Origin: Paenibacillus profundus
GTDB taxonomy: Bacteria; Bacillota; Bacilli; Paenibacillales; Paenibacillaceae
Reading direction: 5' to 3'
DNA: 64,000 nt
Assembly: GCF_021369635.1 (NCBI RefSeq)
Contig: NZ_JAJNBZ010000020.1
Span: 1-64,000 of the forward strand
Shown: piece by piece, positions 8,310-19,419 of the stretch
Numbering within the stretch: position 1 is the stretch's first letter
Layout: each line of letters begins with the position of its first letter
The notes under the pieces: model-generated
What the model was told of the DNA's origin: nothing
Seen by the model: only the letters and a program-made list of their open reading frames with translations
Databases searched by the model: none
Position numbers and translations under genes: made by a program

Positions 8310-9038
8310 ATGGCTCGGGAACCTCGTACCTATACACGGTTCTATTTTCGAGTGAAGCAATGGAAAAAGCGTCTGCGGCGATGGAAGCGTCCGCTCTGGT
8401 CATTGGCAGCCATTCTATTGTTTCTTACGATTTTGACTATCGGTATTCAATTGTCGGATAACATACGCAATCTGGTGGAAGGTAAAGATAATACGCCATC
8501 GCTGGAGACATTTGCAATGCTTCAGGGTGATGAATTCACAAAGTTAGATAGGTCAACACAGCTTGTCCTGAATCAGCTGATGAACAAGGATGAGAAGCGA
8601 GAGGTCGTCCATCGGAAGCAATACATTTGCGGAAAAAGTGATAAAGCGCTAGGCAAACAGAACTCGCGTGACATTATTCAAACCGTGCTGAATCATCCGG
8701 ATTGGCTGACTTCGATGGACAGTGACGGCCGTGTTATTTTAGAGGAGCAAGTTGACGACATGTCGGAAATTTGTAAGGAACAAGCGCACATTGGATTGGA
8801 TAAAGACGGGAACCTAACTCTATATGACGGACCGCCGCAGAAGCAGAAGGCGATACGAACTTTTTTTCAACTGGATGTAGAGTCGATGGAGAGCGCTCTT
8901 CCGCCTAAAGTGCTCAAACAGTTGTATCAAGGCATACGCATTACGGACATGGATGAATATCATAGCGTACTGTCCACGTTCAGCGATTATGCCGTAGAAG
9001 AGACCGAAAAAGTGATGAAACCAACTCCAGTCGATTGA
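8310..9038 (+). CDS. bofC: BofC C-terminal domain protein
   Basis: A 242-residue protein with a basic N-terminus, one membrane or signal segment (about 31-47) and a predicted extracytoplasmic remainder. The conserved BofC stretch RKQYICGKSDKALGK is about residue 100, followed by a long conserved C-terminal region. In B. subtilis BofC restrains the SpoIVB protease in the SigK checkpoint of sporulation. Location upstream of ruvCAB agrees with the Bacillus order. It is longer than the roughly 170-residue Bacillus protein because of an N-terminal extension. Ends at a strong terminator. Family call good; function inferred. Confidence 0.75.
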   Translation: MAREPRTYTRFYFRVKQWKKRLRRWKRPLWSLAAILLFLTILTIGIQLSDNIRNLVEGKDNTPSLETFAMLQGDEFTKLDRSTQLVLNQLMNKDEKREVVHRKQYICGKSDKALGKQNSRDIIQTVLNHPDWLTSMDSDGRVILEEQVDDMSEICKEQAHIGLDKDGNLTLYDGPPQKQKAIRTFFQLDVESMESALPPKVLKQLYQGIRITDMDEYHSVLSTFSDYAVEETEKVMKPTPVD

Positions 9039-9061
9039 CGTAATCTTATAAAAAAGAAATG

Positions 9062-9098
9062 AAAGAAGGACGCCGTAAACCGGAGTCCTTCTTTTTTT
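9062..9098 (+). terminator. Terminator after the bofC-like gene
   Basis: AAAGAAGGAC (9062-9071) pairs with GTCCTTCTTT (9085-9094), followed by a T run. Confidence 0.88.
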
Positions 9099-9219
9099 AT
9101 CCTGGCGGGGTTGGCTGGATTAAATCAGAGTGTGAAAATGGAATGGATTGCCCTGAACAGTTTCAAGAGAAATACCGGTTTACGGTCATAATATATATAC
9201 AGCCGAAAGGGGAATGCCA

Positions 9220-10389
9220 ATGGAACTAATTCTCATGCTGCTCATTATTTTGGCGTCGACGAAGATTGCGGGGGATCTTACCGTACGATTGGGACAGCCA
9301 GCCGTACTTGGTAAATTGCTCGTCGGTATTATCATTGGACCTGCCGTACTCGGATGGATTATGGACGGAGAGGTCATTAAGGAAATGGCGGAAGTCGGTG
9401 TCATTTTGCTTATGTTTATCGCCGGTCTGGAAACCGATCTGGATCAGTTGAAGAAGAACTGGAAAGCGGCGTTTGCCGTAGCGATTGGCGGCGTCATTCT
9501 GCCGTTCATCGGAGGCTACAGCGGAGGCTTGATGATCGGCCTGGATAACAATCAATCGATGTTCCTCGGTCTGTTGCTGTGTGCTACATCCGTAAGTATT
9601 TCCGTACAAACATTGAAGGATCTGGGACAGCTAAGCACGAGGGAAGGCACGACCATATTGGGAGCTGCCGTGGTGGATGATGTTCTCGTTGTCATTTTGC
9701 TCGCCTTTATGCTGAGCTTGCTCGGAGCAGGCGGTGAAGCATCGATTGGACTAATTATCGGTAAAAAGGTGTTGTTCTTCGCAGTCGCCATCGCAGCGGG
9801 CATTTACTTGGTGCCGCACGTTATGAAGTGGCTAGCTCCGCTGCGAGTGACCGAAGCGGTCATTAGTGCAGCGCTTATAATATGCTTTGCGTTTTCTTAT
9901 TTTGCCGATTATCTAGGCGTGGCGGGAATTATCGGTGCCTTTGCCGCTGGCATCGCCATATCGCAGACGAAATTCAAACACGAGGTGGAGCATCGCCTGG
10001 AGCCGATTGCGTATGGCATATTCGTTCCGATATTTTTTGTCAGCGTCGGTATTAATGTAACCTTCGAAGGGATTGGCGATCATATCGTCTTCATTATTAT
10101 ATTTACCGTCATCGCCATACTGACCAAGCTGCTCGGCTGTGGCTTCGGGGCTCGCATGACTGGCTTCGATCGCAAGAGCGCCATTGGTATCGGCGCAGGA
10201 ATGGTATCCCGTGGAGAAGTGGCGCTCATTATTGCTACGACCGGTCTGGAAGGCGCGCTCTTTGACAAGGTGTACTTTACACCGATTGTCATCGTCATCA
10301 TTCTAACCACGTTAGTCACACCTCCGATGCTGAAGGCTGCATTTCGCCAGCCGAAAGCGGGTGCGAAACCAATGACAGCAGGAAAATAA
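9220..10389 (+). CDS. Cation:proton antiporter, CPA2 family
   Basis: A 389-residue integral membrane protein with about 12-13 hydrophobic segments, of the KefB/NapA-like monovalent cation:proton antiporter family. Family marks are GQPAVLGKLLVGIIIGP near the start, the motif ILLMFIAGLETDLDQLKK and the ion-site stretch ILGAAVVDDVLVVILL with paired aspartates. No C-terminal TrkA domain is attached. Start at ATG 9220, 7 nt after AAAGGGG; the ATG at 9214 directly abuts that site. Monocistronic between two intergenic regions. Probably exchanges Na+ or K+ for H+ across the membrane. Confidence 0.88.
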   Translation: MELILMLLIILASTKIAGDLTVRLGQPAVLGKLLVGIIIGPAVLGWIMDGEVIKEMAEVGVILLMFIAGLETDLDQLKKNWKAAFAVAIGGVILPFIGGYSGGLMIGLDNNQSMFLGLLLCATSVSISVQTLKDLGQLSTREGTTILGAAVVDDVLVVILLAFMLSLLGAGGEASIGLIIGKKVLFFAVAIAAGIYLVPHVMKWLAPLRVTEAVISAALIICFAFSYFADYLGVAGIIGAFAAGIAISQTKFKHEVEHRLEPIAYGIFVPIFFVSVGINVTFEGIGDHIVFIIIFTVIAILTKLLGCGFGARMTGFDRKSAIGIGAGMVSRGEVALIIATTGLEGALFDKVYFTPIVIVIILTTLVTPPMLKAAFRQPKAGAKPMTAGK

Positions 10390-10446
10390 CGGAATCTATA
10401 GCGTAAAAACATGTATCTATTGATTCATTCTCTTCCTATCGATCTG

Positions 10447-10455
10447 TGTTATAAT
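10447..10455 (+). promoter_or_regulatory. Extended -10 promoter of ruvCAB
   Basis: TGTTATAAT forms an extended -10 (TGn-TATAAT) about 60 bp before the ruvC start. No good -35 is present at 16-18 nt. Confidence 0.45.
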
Positions 10456-10514
10456 GGGGTGAACACATATGTTCGCTTACTGTTACATGGACATCGGTGA
10501 GGGAGAGATTTTTT

Positions 10515-11018
10515 TTGCGTATTTTAGGAATTGATCCTGGCATTGCTATTGTCGGGTTTGGGTTCGTTGATAAACAAGGGAGCAAGATTGTTCCCGTACA
10601 GTACGGCTCGATTCAGACGGAAGCGACGACAGCGCCCGAGACTCGGCTTCTGCAGGTGTTCGAAGCAGCCGAGGAGCTGCTGGACAGATATAAACCAGAT
10701 GCGATGGCGGTAGAGAAGCTGTTCTTCAATCGCAATGTCACGACTGCATTCTCTGTGGGACAAGCCCGTGGAGTCACTATATTGGCTGCGGCTAAGCGCG
10801 GCATCTCGATTGCAGAATATACTCCTATGCAGGTAAAGCAGGCCGTCGTCGGATACGGGAAGGCGGAGAAGAAGCAGGTGCAGGAAATGGTGCGTATATT
10901 CTTGAAGCTGAAAGAAGTTCCCAAGCCGGATGATGTAGCGGATGCGCTTGCTGTGGCTATATGTCATGCGCATTCCAGTGGGCTTAATGACAAATTGAAC
11001 GGAGTATCGCGGACATGA
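10515..11018 (+). CDS. ruvC: Crossover junction endodeoxyribonuclease RuvC
   Basis: A 167-residue Holliday-junction resolvase. With the TTG start at 10515, the four catalytic acids fall at D7 (ILGIDPG), E67 (AVEKLFF), D140 and D143 (PDDVADALA), the canonical RuvC set. GAGGGAGAG lies 8 nt before the TTG; the in-frame GTG at 10497 would add an unlikely peptide. Its stop overlaps the ruvA start (ATGA). Resolves recombination intermediates together with RuvAB. B. subtilis itself lacks ruvC as I recall and uses RecU, so having ruvC in the ruvAB operon is a difference. Confidence 0.95.
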   Translation: MRILGIDPGIAIVGFGFVDKQGSKIVPVQYGSIQTEATTAPETRLLQVFEAAEELLDRYKPDAMAVEKLFFNRNVTTAFSVGQARGVTILAAAKRGISIAEYTPMQVKQAVVGYGKAEKKQVQEMVRIFLKLKEVPKPDDVADALAVAICHAHSSGLNDKLNGVSRT

Positions 11019-11635
11019 TCGATTTTTTGCGCGGGCAGGTGGCCCATTTAGAAACGGATTATATTGTAATGGATGTACAAGGCATCGGTTACCGAGTGTA
11101 TACGCCGAACCCTTATGCTTTTGCTAAGAACGATGATCCTGTTACCGTATATACGCATCATCATGTGCGGGAGGACGCCATGCTGTTGTTCGGCTTCGGT
11201 TCGCGAGAGGAGCAGAAGCTGTTCCGCCGCTTGATCGATGTGAATGGCGTCGGTCCGAAAGTCGCCCTTGGCATATTGGCCGGTGGGAAGCCGGAGAGCG
11301 TTGTGTTGGCGATCCAGCAAGAGAATATAGCCTTTTTGACGAAGCTGCCAGGCATCGGCAAGAAGACGGCGCAGCGTATTATTCTTGATTTGAAGGACAA
11401 GCTCGACAGCATCGGAATAAATTTGAGCGCCGGCGCGCTGTTTATGGATATTGCGGTGCCAGGAGATGACGTAGCGAACAGCGCATGGGGAGAGGCGAGG
11501 GAAGCCTTGATGGCGCTCGGATATACGGACGCGGAGCTGGATCGGGTATGGCATGACCTGCAGCATCGAGTCCATGCTGACGAGAGCGTCGACTCTTTAA
11601 TGAAGAAGGCGCTGCAATCGTTGTTTAAAGGTTAA
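11015..11635 (+). CDS. ruvA: Holliday junction branch migration protein RuvA
   Basis: A 206-residue protein of standard length. The N-terminal OB fold ([20 protein letters not shown]), two helix-hairpin-helix motifs ([13 protein letters not shown] and [20 protein letters not shown]) and a C-terminal UBA-like domain III ([18 protein letters not shown]) are all present. It forms the tetramer that binds the four-way junction and loads RuvB. Translation is coupled to ruvC by a 4-nt overlap. Confidence 0.97.
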   Translation: MIDFLRGQVAHLETDYIVMDVQGIGYRVYTPNPYAFAKNDDPVTVYTHHHVREDAMLLFGFGSREEQKLFRRLIDVNGVGPKVALGILAGGKPESVVLAIQQENIAFLTKLPGIGKKTAQRIILDLKDKLDSIGINLSAGALFMDIAVPGDDVANSAWGEAREALMALGYTDAELDRVWHDLQHRVHADESVDSLMKKALQSLFKG

Positions 11636-11649
11636 GAAAGGCGGTTAAG

Positions 11650-12654
<1,005 letters not shown>

Positions 12655-12665
12655 CTGAAATAATA

Positions 12666-12904
12666 GTGCGTGCTCAAAAAAAGTCACTTTTCAGCACCGA
12701 GAAGTACAAGTTTCAGCAAGAGAACTACATCGGAAGCATTCCTCGAATGAAGAGCGGAATGTAGGTAAGACTCATGAGCGCCTGCAATGTTTCCGGAGGA
12801 TACATACTTCGGAAGCATATGCTCTTCAAGGGTGAATGCAAGATTCGATGTCAAATGACATCTTGGATGCTTCGTGATCAAAAGGGGTTTTTTGCACAAC
12901 CTCT
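12666..12904 (+). repeat. Dispersed intergenic repeat, copy A (longest copy)
   Basis: About 239 bp filling the ruvB-spoIID gap. The left end GTGCTCAAAAAAAGTCACTT and the right end AAAAGGGGTTTTTTGCAC form imperfect terminal inverted repeats. The right 34 bp (12871-12904, TTCGTGATCAAAAGGGG then TTTTTTGCACAACCTCT) recurs in five other places in this window, and the left 100 bp recurs inverted at 43938-44045. The structure resembles a miniature inverted-repeat element. Confidence 0.8.
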
Positions 12905-12945
12905 AATTGTTTCAACGGAGAGACGTGCAGGAAGGGGAATGTAAC

Positions 12946-15093
12946 ATGAAAAACAACCGGAACGTTATCCGCAGAACGGCAGTGGGGATGCTGGCGGGGG
13001 CTTTGCTTGTGAGCGGGGCTTCGCTCGCACCGCTGCCTGGCAGCGGTGCGCAGCTCATAGCGCATGCAGCGGAGGCTGCAGCTGATAAAGACACAGTTCC
13101 TCCGCAGAATGTGAAGAGCGAGGACATCCGCGTAGCTTTATTTGCGAATCTGTCCAAGGGATCGCCAGGAGAGACGGCGCGCATTACGATGTCTTCCACA
13201 TCGAAACTTCAGATTGCAGCGCGTCACAATGCGGAGAGCATAGGCATTGTCGATGCGGGTACCGAGCAGGTTCGATTCAGCGCAGATGATTATAAGGTGA
13301 AACTGATCGAGACGAAAGATAAAGCGGTCGCTACAGCGGTGCTGAAGAAGGCGCAAGCAAGCGATGATGCAATTATGAGCGAGATGCAGCGCCGGGGTAC
13401 GACCTTCTATGCGATATATGTAGGGAGCTACCCGACAGGCAAAGCAGCGAACCAAGCCCTAACCCGGCTGAAAAATGATGGAAGCGTTGTTTCTTTGCTG
13501 AAAGGTTACGAACCAACCGTCGCTGGCCCACATTATATGCAGACGGGAACGTACGCTTCATCCAATGAAGCAAAAGCGGTCCAGAAGATGTTGCTCGATG
13601 CGGATGTGGACGCCTTTGTCGTCTCTATGATATCGAACGGGCAGTTATTGACCTCCGTATGGGCCGGACAAGCAGAATCGGAGGCGCAGCTCGAACAGAC
13701 GAAAGCCTCCATTGAACGAAAGAATCTATCCGTATCTGTACGCCCTGCACAAGCGCAAGGAGCCCTTATACATACGTTAGAAGAGACAGGAACCGGAAGC
13801 TTGACCCATTTACGTGTTAACGGAACCGTCAAATGGTTGGTGAAGCCGGCTGAGCCGACGAATATTAAAATCTCGGAACGATATGAACGTGCTTATCGTG
13901 GTGAGATGGAAGTAAGCTTGCATAATGGGGAGCTTGCATTAGTGAATGAAGTGCCACTGGAGCAATATTTAATTTCGGTAGTCGGTGGAGAGGTATACTC
14001 CAGTTGGCCGCAGGAAGCACTGAAAGCTCAGGCGGTGGCGGCGCGCACGTTCGCGCTGTATCAGGGCACAAAATTCGAAATCGCCAATGTGGTGGATACG
14101 ACATTAAGCCAAGCCTATTATGGTGTCGAGAAGGAACATCCCAACATTAAGAAGGCTGTTGAAGACACGGCTGGAGAAGTATTGATGCAGAACGGCAAAC
14201 TAATCGAAGCGATCTTCAACTCCAATGCCGGAGGCAAGACAGCCGATCCTAGCGAAGTGTGGGGCGGTTCCTATGATTATTTCCAAGTGGTGGACAGCCC
14301 TGATGACGCCGTGCAGGAAGGCAAGAAATCATGGTATCATGTCGTTATGCCAGACGGCAAATCGGGTTACATCCGTGAAGATGTAGTCGACATGACCGAA
14401 CGGCATAATGAAGCAGGCTTTGCGCTCGTCTCCGTACAGGAGGATGGCACGAATATTCGTCCTAATCCAGCCATTCAATCCGATGTGAACCCGATCGCTA
14501 AAGTAAATAAGGGCACATCACTCGCAGTGATTGAGACGGTTGCGGAATCAACGGAAATGAATTGGGTTCGCGGTCCATATACATCGGAGCAAATCACGAG
14601 TTGGTTGAAGAGCCGTACGAAGACCGCGCTGAACGGTTCGGTTACAAGCTTGGAGATTACGGAACGCGGACCATCTGGCCGCGCCGTCAAGATAGAAGCG
14701 AACGGAGTTCAAGTGGACGTTAGCTATCCTGATAACTTCCGCTATGCGTTTGGGGGACTTCCGAGCACGCTGTTCGACATTGTGTCTACTGACGCATATA
14801 CGGCAGCAGGCGTGGATGGAAAGACGAAGGAACTGAACGGAGTTGGCGGTGCTCAGACTGTGAGCGGCACGAACCAATCCGATGCGAAAGTGCCGGAGAA
14901 CGGAGTTAAGCTAGGCGCGAATGAGAAGAGCGGCATCGTCAACTCAGAGCCATCATTCCTGTTTGTTGGCAAAGGCAACGGTCACGGCGTAGGAATGTCG
15001 CAGTGGGGTGCCAAAGGTTTGTCTGATCAGGGGTATGACTACAAGAAAATTTTGCAATACTATTACAAAAATGTGGAGCTTGTGAAGCGTTAG
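12946..15093 (+). CDS. Secreted SpoIID/LytB-domain protein with SPOR-like and SH3-like regions
   Basis: A 715-residue exported protein. Signal peptide at residues 1-40 (basic MKNNRNVIRR, hydrophobic core, AHAAEA). A SPOR-like region lies about 140-225 (YAIYVGSYPTGKAANQALTR, then YMQTGTYASSNEAKAVQKML). The SpoIID/LytB domain follows, with NEVPLEQYLISVVGGEVYSS, AQAVAARTFALYQ and NSNAGGKTADPSEVWGG. An SH3-like stretch (about 470-560) interrupts it before the terminal motif GNGHGVGMSQWGAKGLSDQG. SpoIID enzymes are lytic transglycosylases that cleave denuded peptidoglycan glycan. Start ATG 12946 after GGAAGGGG. It sits between ruvB and queA; role in sporulation or vegetative wall turnover is undetermined. 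Confidence 0.85.
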   Translation: MKNNRNVIRRTAVGMLAGALLVSGASLAPLPGSGAQLIAHAAEAAADKDTVPPQNVKSEDIRVALFANLSKGSPGETARITMSSTSKLQIAARHNAESIGIVDAGTEQVRFSADDYKVKLIETKDKAVATAVLKKAQASDDAIMSEMQRRGTTFYAIYVGSYPTGKAANQALTRLKNDGSVVSLLKGYEPTVAGPHYMQTGTYASSNEAKAVQKMLLDADVDAFVVSMISNGQLLTSVWAGQAESEAQLEQTKASIERKNLSVSVRPAQAQGALIHTLEETGTGSLTHLRVNGTVKWLVKPAEPTNIKISERYERAYRGEMEVSLHNGELALVNEVPLEQYLISVVGGEVYSSWPQEALKAQAVAARTFALYQGTKFEIANVVDTTLSQAYYGVEKEHPNIKKAVEDTAGEVLMQNGKLIEAIFNSNAGGKTADPSEVWGGSYDYFQVVDSPDDAVQEGKKSWYHVVMPDGKSGYIREDVVDMTERHNEAGFALVSVQEDGTNIRPNPAIQSDVNPIAKVNKGTSLAVIETVAESTEMNWVRGPYTSEQITSWLKSRTKTALNGSVTSLEITERGPSGRAVKIEANGVQVDVSYPDNFRYAFGGLPSTLFDIVSTDAYTAAGVDGKTKELNGVGGAQTVSGTNQSDAKVPENGVKLGANEKSGIVNSEPSFLFVGKGNGHGVGMSQWGAKGLSDQGYDYKKILQYYYKNVELVKR

Positions 15094-15105
15094 GACGGAC
15101 AAACA

Positions 15106-16149
15106 ATGAATGTGGACTTATTTGATTTTCATTTGCCTGAACATTTAATTGCACAGACTCCGTTGCAGGACCGGACGGCTTCGCGTCTATTGACGTTGAA
15201 CCGCCGTACCGGAGCTATCGGACATCAACTATTTTCAGACATTTTGCAATTTTTGCGTGCCGGGGATTTGCTCGTATTGAATGATACAAGGGTAATCCCT
15301 GCCCGGCTGTTCGGCGTCAAGCCGGATACCGGTGCTAAGGTGGAGGTATTGCTATTAAAGCAAGAGCAAGATGATTGCTGGGAAGCATTGGTGAAGCCAG
15401 CGAAAAGGTTGAAGGAAGGGGCTGTCGTTCACTTCAGCGATAAGCTGCAAGCGGAGGTCGTAGAGGAGCGTGAGATGGGGGCAAGAGTTCTTCGCTTCTC
15501 CTATGAAGGTATCTTCAACGAAATCTTGGACGAGCTCGGTCAAATGCCCTTGCCGCCTTATATTAAAGAGCAGTTGGAAGATCGGGAGCGATATCAGACG
15601 GTCTATGCGAAGCATGAAGGTTCGGCAGCTGCTCCCACAGCAGGTTTGCATTTTACGAAAGAAATATTGAAGGATATCGAACGTATGGGCGTTCGTATCG
15701 CTTATATTACGCTGCATGTCGGGCTGGGAACGTTCCGCCCCATGTCTGCTGATACCGTGGAAGAGCATGTGATGCATTCGGAGTATTATGAACTAAGCGA
15801 AGAGACAGCTGCGCTTATCAATGATGCAAAGCGTCAGGGCGGACGAATTGTGGCGGTAGGCACCACATCCGCGCGTACGCTGGAGACGGTGGCTGAGCGG
15901 TATGAAGGCGCAGGCGCAGTTGTAGCTTCATGCTCGGGCTGGACGGATATTTTCATGTATCCGGGCTATACGTTCCAGCTCGTCGATGCGCTGCTTACTA
16001 ACTTTCACTTGCCGAAGTCAACACTCGTTATGCTAGTAAGCGCAATGGCAGGACGTGAGCGAATTATGGCTGCCTATCAAGAAGCTATCGAACGCGAATA
16101 CCGTTTCTTTAGCTTTGGCGACGCCATGTTCATTTATGATGATCGTTAA
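15106..16149 (+). CDS. queA: S-adenosylmethionine:tRNA ribosyltransferase-isomerase QueA
   Basis: A 347-residue enzyme that transfers and isomerises the ribosyl moiety of SAM to 7-aminomethyl-7-deazaguanine in tRNA, giving epoxyqueuosine. Characteristic motifs: [14 protein letters not shown] at the start, [27 protein letters not shown], and [16 protein letters not shown] near the end. Directly followed by tgt, the enzyme acting earlier in the same pathway. It begins 12 nt after the spoIID-type gene. Confidence 0.97.
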   Translation: MNVDLFDFHLPEHLIAQTPLQDRTASRLLTLNRRTGAIGHQLFSDILQFLRAGDLLVLNDTRVIPARLFGVKPDTGAKVEVLLLKQEQDDCWEALVKPAKRLKEGAVVHFSDKLQAEVVEEREMGARVLRFSYEGIFNEILDELGQMPLPPYIKEQLEDRERYQTVYAKHEGSAAAPTAGLHFTKEILKDIERMGVRIAYITLHVGLGTFRPMSADTVEEHVMHSEYYELSEETAALINDAKRQGGRIVAVGTTSARTLETVAERYEGAGAVVASCSGWTDIFMYPGYTFQLVDALLTNFHLPKSTLVMLVSAMAGRERIMAAYQEAIEREYRFFSFGDAMFIYDDR

Positions 16150-16166
16150 ACCAAAAACAAGGATGA

Positions 16167-17312
<1,146 letters not shown>

Positions 17313-17411
17313 TGGACACGACTGCTCCTATTATGTATCATTATTTGTATTGTGTAACGGAGCAGCGAGTCTATACATAATGTTTATATTTTATGGAAAG
17401 GGGGATTACAT

Positions 17412-17726
17412 ATGCTATTAGCTGGAGCAGATGCAGCAGGGGGCGGCGGAATTATGGCGATGTTATTGCCTTTCATCGCTATGTTTGCCGTATTTTATTT
17501 CTTATTAATCCGTCCGCAGCAGAAGAAACAGAAACAGCGGAATTCGATGCTTACTGCATTGAAAAAGGGAGACAAAATCGTCACGATCGGCGGACTTCAC
17601 GGTACGATTGTTGAGATTACAGACGACATCGTGGTCCTTCGCGTCAATGACGTAACGAAGATGACTTTTGACCGCAGTGCGATTAGCAACATTGTTACAA
17701 GCGAGGAAACTTCAAGCGCGTCATAA
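17412..17726 (+). CDS. yajC: Preprotein translocase subunit YajC
   Basis: A 104-residue protein with a single N-terminal membrane helix (about 15-35, MLLPFIAMFAVFYFLLI), then the family signature RPQQKKQKQRNSML and KKGDKIVTIGGLHGTI. YajC associates with SecDF and YidC at the translocon. ATG at 17412 preceded by AAAGGGGG. The secD and secF genes are further along at 24.1 kb. Confidence 0.95.
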   Translation: MLLAGADAAGGGGIMAMLLPFIAMFAVFYFLLIRPQQKKQKQRNSMLTALKKGDKIVTIGGLHGTIVEITDDIVVLRVNDVTKMTFDRSAISNIVTSEETSSAS

Positions 17727-17753
17727 TAAGGTATTTAGCAGCAATCAACAAAG

Positions 17754-17790
17754 AAGCGATACTCCGTTGAATAGGAGCATCGCTTTTTTG
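17754..17790 (+). terminator. Terminator after yajC
   Basis: AAGCGATACTCC pairs with GGAGCATCGCTT (one mismatch), extended outward by CAACAAA/TTTGTTG, and followed by TTTTTTG. Confidence 0.85.
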
Positions 17791-17867
17791 TTGTTGATGC
17801 ATTAGCAAGCTGCCGGCTTGCTTGAGTCGTTATCCTTCGTGTTCAAAGGGAGGCGTTTTGAAAGCTC

Positions 17868-18731
17868 TTATAGCAATTCTTTGGAGTTGGGGTATGACTT
17901 GGCATAGGGCTTCTGTCGTGTTGGAAGCATCGTTCCCCAAGACATTTGAACACCAGCCAACTTCATGCCCATCCAGGCAGCAAAGACGGCGAGCATCGTT
18001 CCAGCCACCATATCGGTCAGCCAATGAATGCCGAGATAGAAGATGGAGAATACGATAATAATCGCACTAATAGCCGTAAAGATGGACCAACGTCGGTTAC
18101 GGGACTGTGAAGCGAGCAAAGCGACAGTCACGGAGATGGAAGTGTGCAAGCTAGGGAAACAGTTATCGAGTCCAGATAAGGAGCGGTAACTTTCTTCAAA
18201 GCTCGGGAACACATCCAACATGCGGAACTTGACGCCTGCTGGCGGGTAAGACCATACTTCGTTAACCGGAAAGAACAAGTAGAAAGGTATGGCTACAATA
18301 TAATTAATCATAATTGCATAACAGACCGCATGCGCCATGCGCATATTCCCGTTGGCTGTATAAATGGCGAGCGAACCTACAATTAACGCCTGAAACACAA
18401 CAATATAGAAAAAAGACACAACTTGTGTAATAAGCGGGTGATTGAATATTTGCTGTACGCTATATACGAATTGTCCTTCCAAGCGATGAATATTGGCTGT
18501 GAAGTCCCAATTAATGTTAAGCCAACTTTCAATCGTAAGCTCCCATCCATTTACCATCAGAATAAGAATAAGTGCGATTAAGGCAAACAAGAACGAACGA
18601 GAAGTCCACAGTGCTTTCACAAAAGCGCTAACGACAGCCAACGGCTGTCGGCGCGAACCGAACCAAATTAGCAAGATGACGACTGCGACGGTCCAGAGCG
18701 TGACGGACTGCATGGAATGGAATAAAACCAT
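17868..18731 (-). CDS. PAP2-family phosphatase or inositolphosphotransferase-like membrane protein
   Basis: A 287-residue protein with six or so membrane helices. The phosphatase motifs are NCFPSLHTSISVTVALL (motif 2, catalytic His) and GIHWLTDMVAGTMLA (motif 3, His and Asp); a clear KxxxxxxRP motif 1 is not visible. The overall pattern resembles the AUR1/inositolphosphorylceramide-synthase branch of PAP2 proteins. Start at 18731 follows AGGGGGATTATC; the longer reading from 18755 lacks a site. Likely removes or transfers a phosphate from a lipid phosphate at the outer membrane face. Substrate unknown. Confidence 0.82.
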   Translation of the reverse strand: MVLFHSMQSVTLWTVAVVILLIWFGSRRQPLAVVSAFVKALWTSRSFLFALIALILILMVNGWELTIESWLNINWDFTANIHRLEGQFVYSVQQIFNHPLITQVVSFFYIVVFQALIVGSLAIYTANGNMRMAHAVCYAIMINYIVAIPFYLFFPVNEVWSYPPAGVKFRMLDVFPSFEESYRSLSGLDNCFPSLHTSISVTVALLASQSRNRRWSIFTAISAIIIVFSIFYLGIHWLTDMVAGTMLAVFAAWMGMKLAGVQMSWGTMLPTRQKPYAKSYPNSKELL

Positions 18732-18839
18732 GATAATCCCCCTAAGTATTGTCACATTGCAATGTTAAACTTCAATAGTATATCACAAATAGAGGGGGAT
18801 TACATGAATCGAATGTTCCTATTCAATCACATGAATTGG

Positions 18840-19244
18840 TCATTTGCCCGTTCTGCTCATATTTACACCGATAATTCCACCCAAGGCTCCGATGCAAAAA
18901 GCAATGAGTACAAGCAGGAGCTTGGTGCCGCTAAGCCCTGCATCCATAGCAAGAAAGCCAATAAGCAGAACGAGCATAGAATAGCATAAGCCAGTTATCC
19001 CGCCATAATACCAGCCTTTCTTGCCGCTTCGCCGTCCAGAAATCCATCCTCCGATAAAAAGAGCGATAGCGTGGACAATATAAGTATAGCTTATCATATC
19101 ATCTTCGCTGGCCGAACTGGAATATAACATGACGGATAAAGCTAAAGCGCCTAAGGCCATCCACACAAAGGCATAGACGACACCAGCCAATAACGGATGA
19201 CTAACTTTCCAGTGGGAAACGCGCTGAATCGCATTCATGTTCAA
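18840..19244 (-). CDS. TIGR04086-type membrane protein (YrzE-like)
   Basis: A 134-residue protein with four hydrophobic helices and a GGWISGRRSGKKGWYYGG loop between helices two and three, the pattern of the TIGR04086 family. In Bacillus a member (YrzE) also lies near yajC. Start taken as TTG 19244, 9 nt after AAAGGGG; ATG 19238 is the alternative. Downstream on the same strand is the PAP2 gene. Function unknown. Confidence 0.7.
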   Translation of the reverse strand: MNMNAIQRVSHWKVSHPLLAGVVYAFVWMALGALALSVMLYSSSASEDDMISYTYIVHAIALFIGGWISGRRSGKKGWYYGGITGLCYSMLVLLIGFLAMDAGLSGTKLLLVLIAFCIGALGGIIGVNMSRTGK

Positions 19245-19320
19245 TTTCAATAACCCCTTTCCAAATTGGAACTGTTTAGTAATCATCGTATGGGCAAGCT
19301 GTACGAAATAGTACAAGGCA

Positions 19321-19349
19321 TAGACGAAAAAAAAGTCGGGTGTTATAAT
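19321..19349 (+). promoter_or_regulatory. Promoter of the ArsB/NhaD transporter gene
   Basis: TAGACG, 17 nt, TATAAT (19344-19349) with an extended -10 TG at 19341-19342. About 70 bp before the transporter start. Confidence 0.5.
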
Positions 19350-19419
19350 GTGTGATCGATAAGTCCATAGTGAGTATGAAATACTCGAACAAGCAATTCA
19401 CTAGAGAGGGATGGAATTT

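Noticed and set aside
18804-18989. A 61-codon + strand frame with a strong GAGGGGG site
   Set aside because: Most of it is antisense to the YrzE-like gene, the product has no recognisable features, and the ribosome-binding site is the mirrored arm of an inverted repeat. Kept only as a finding about the repeat.
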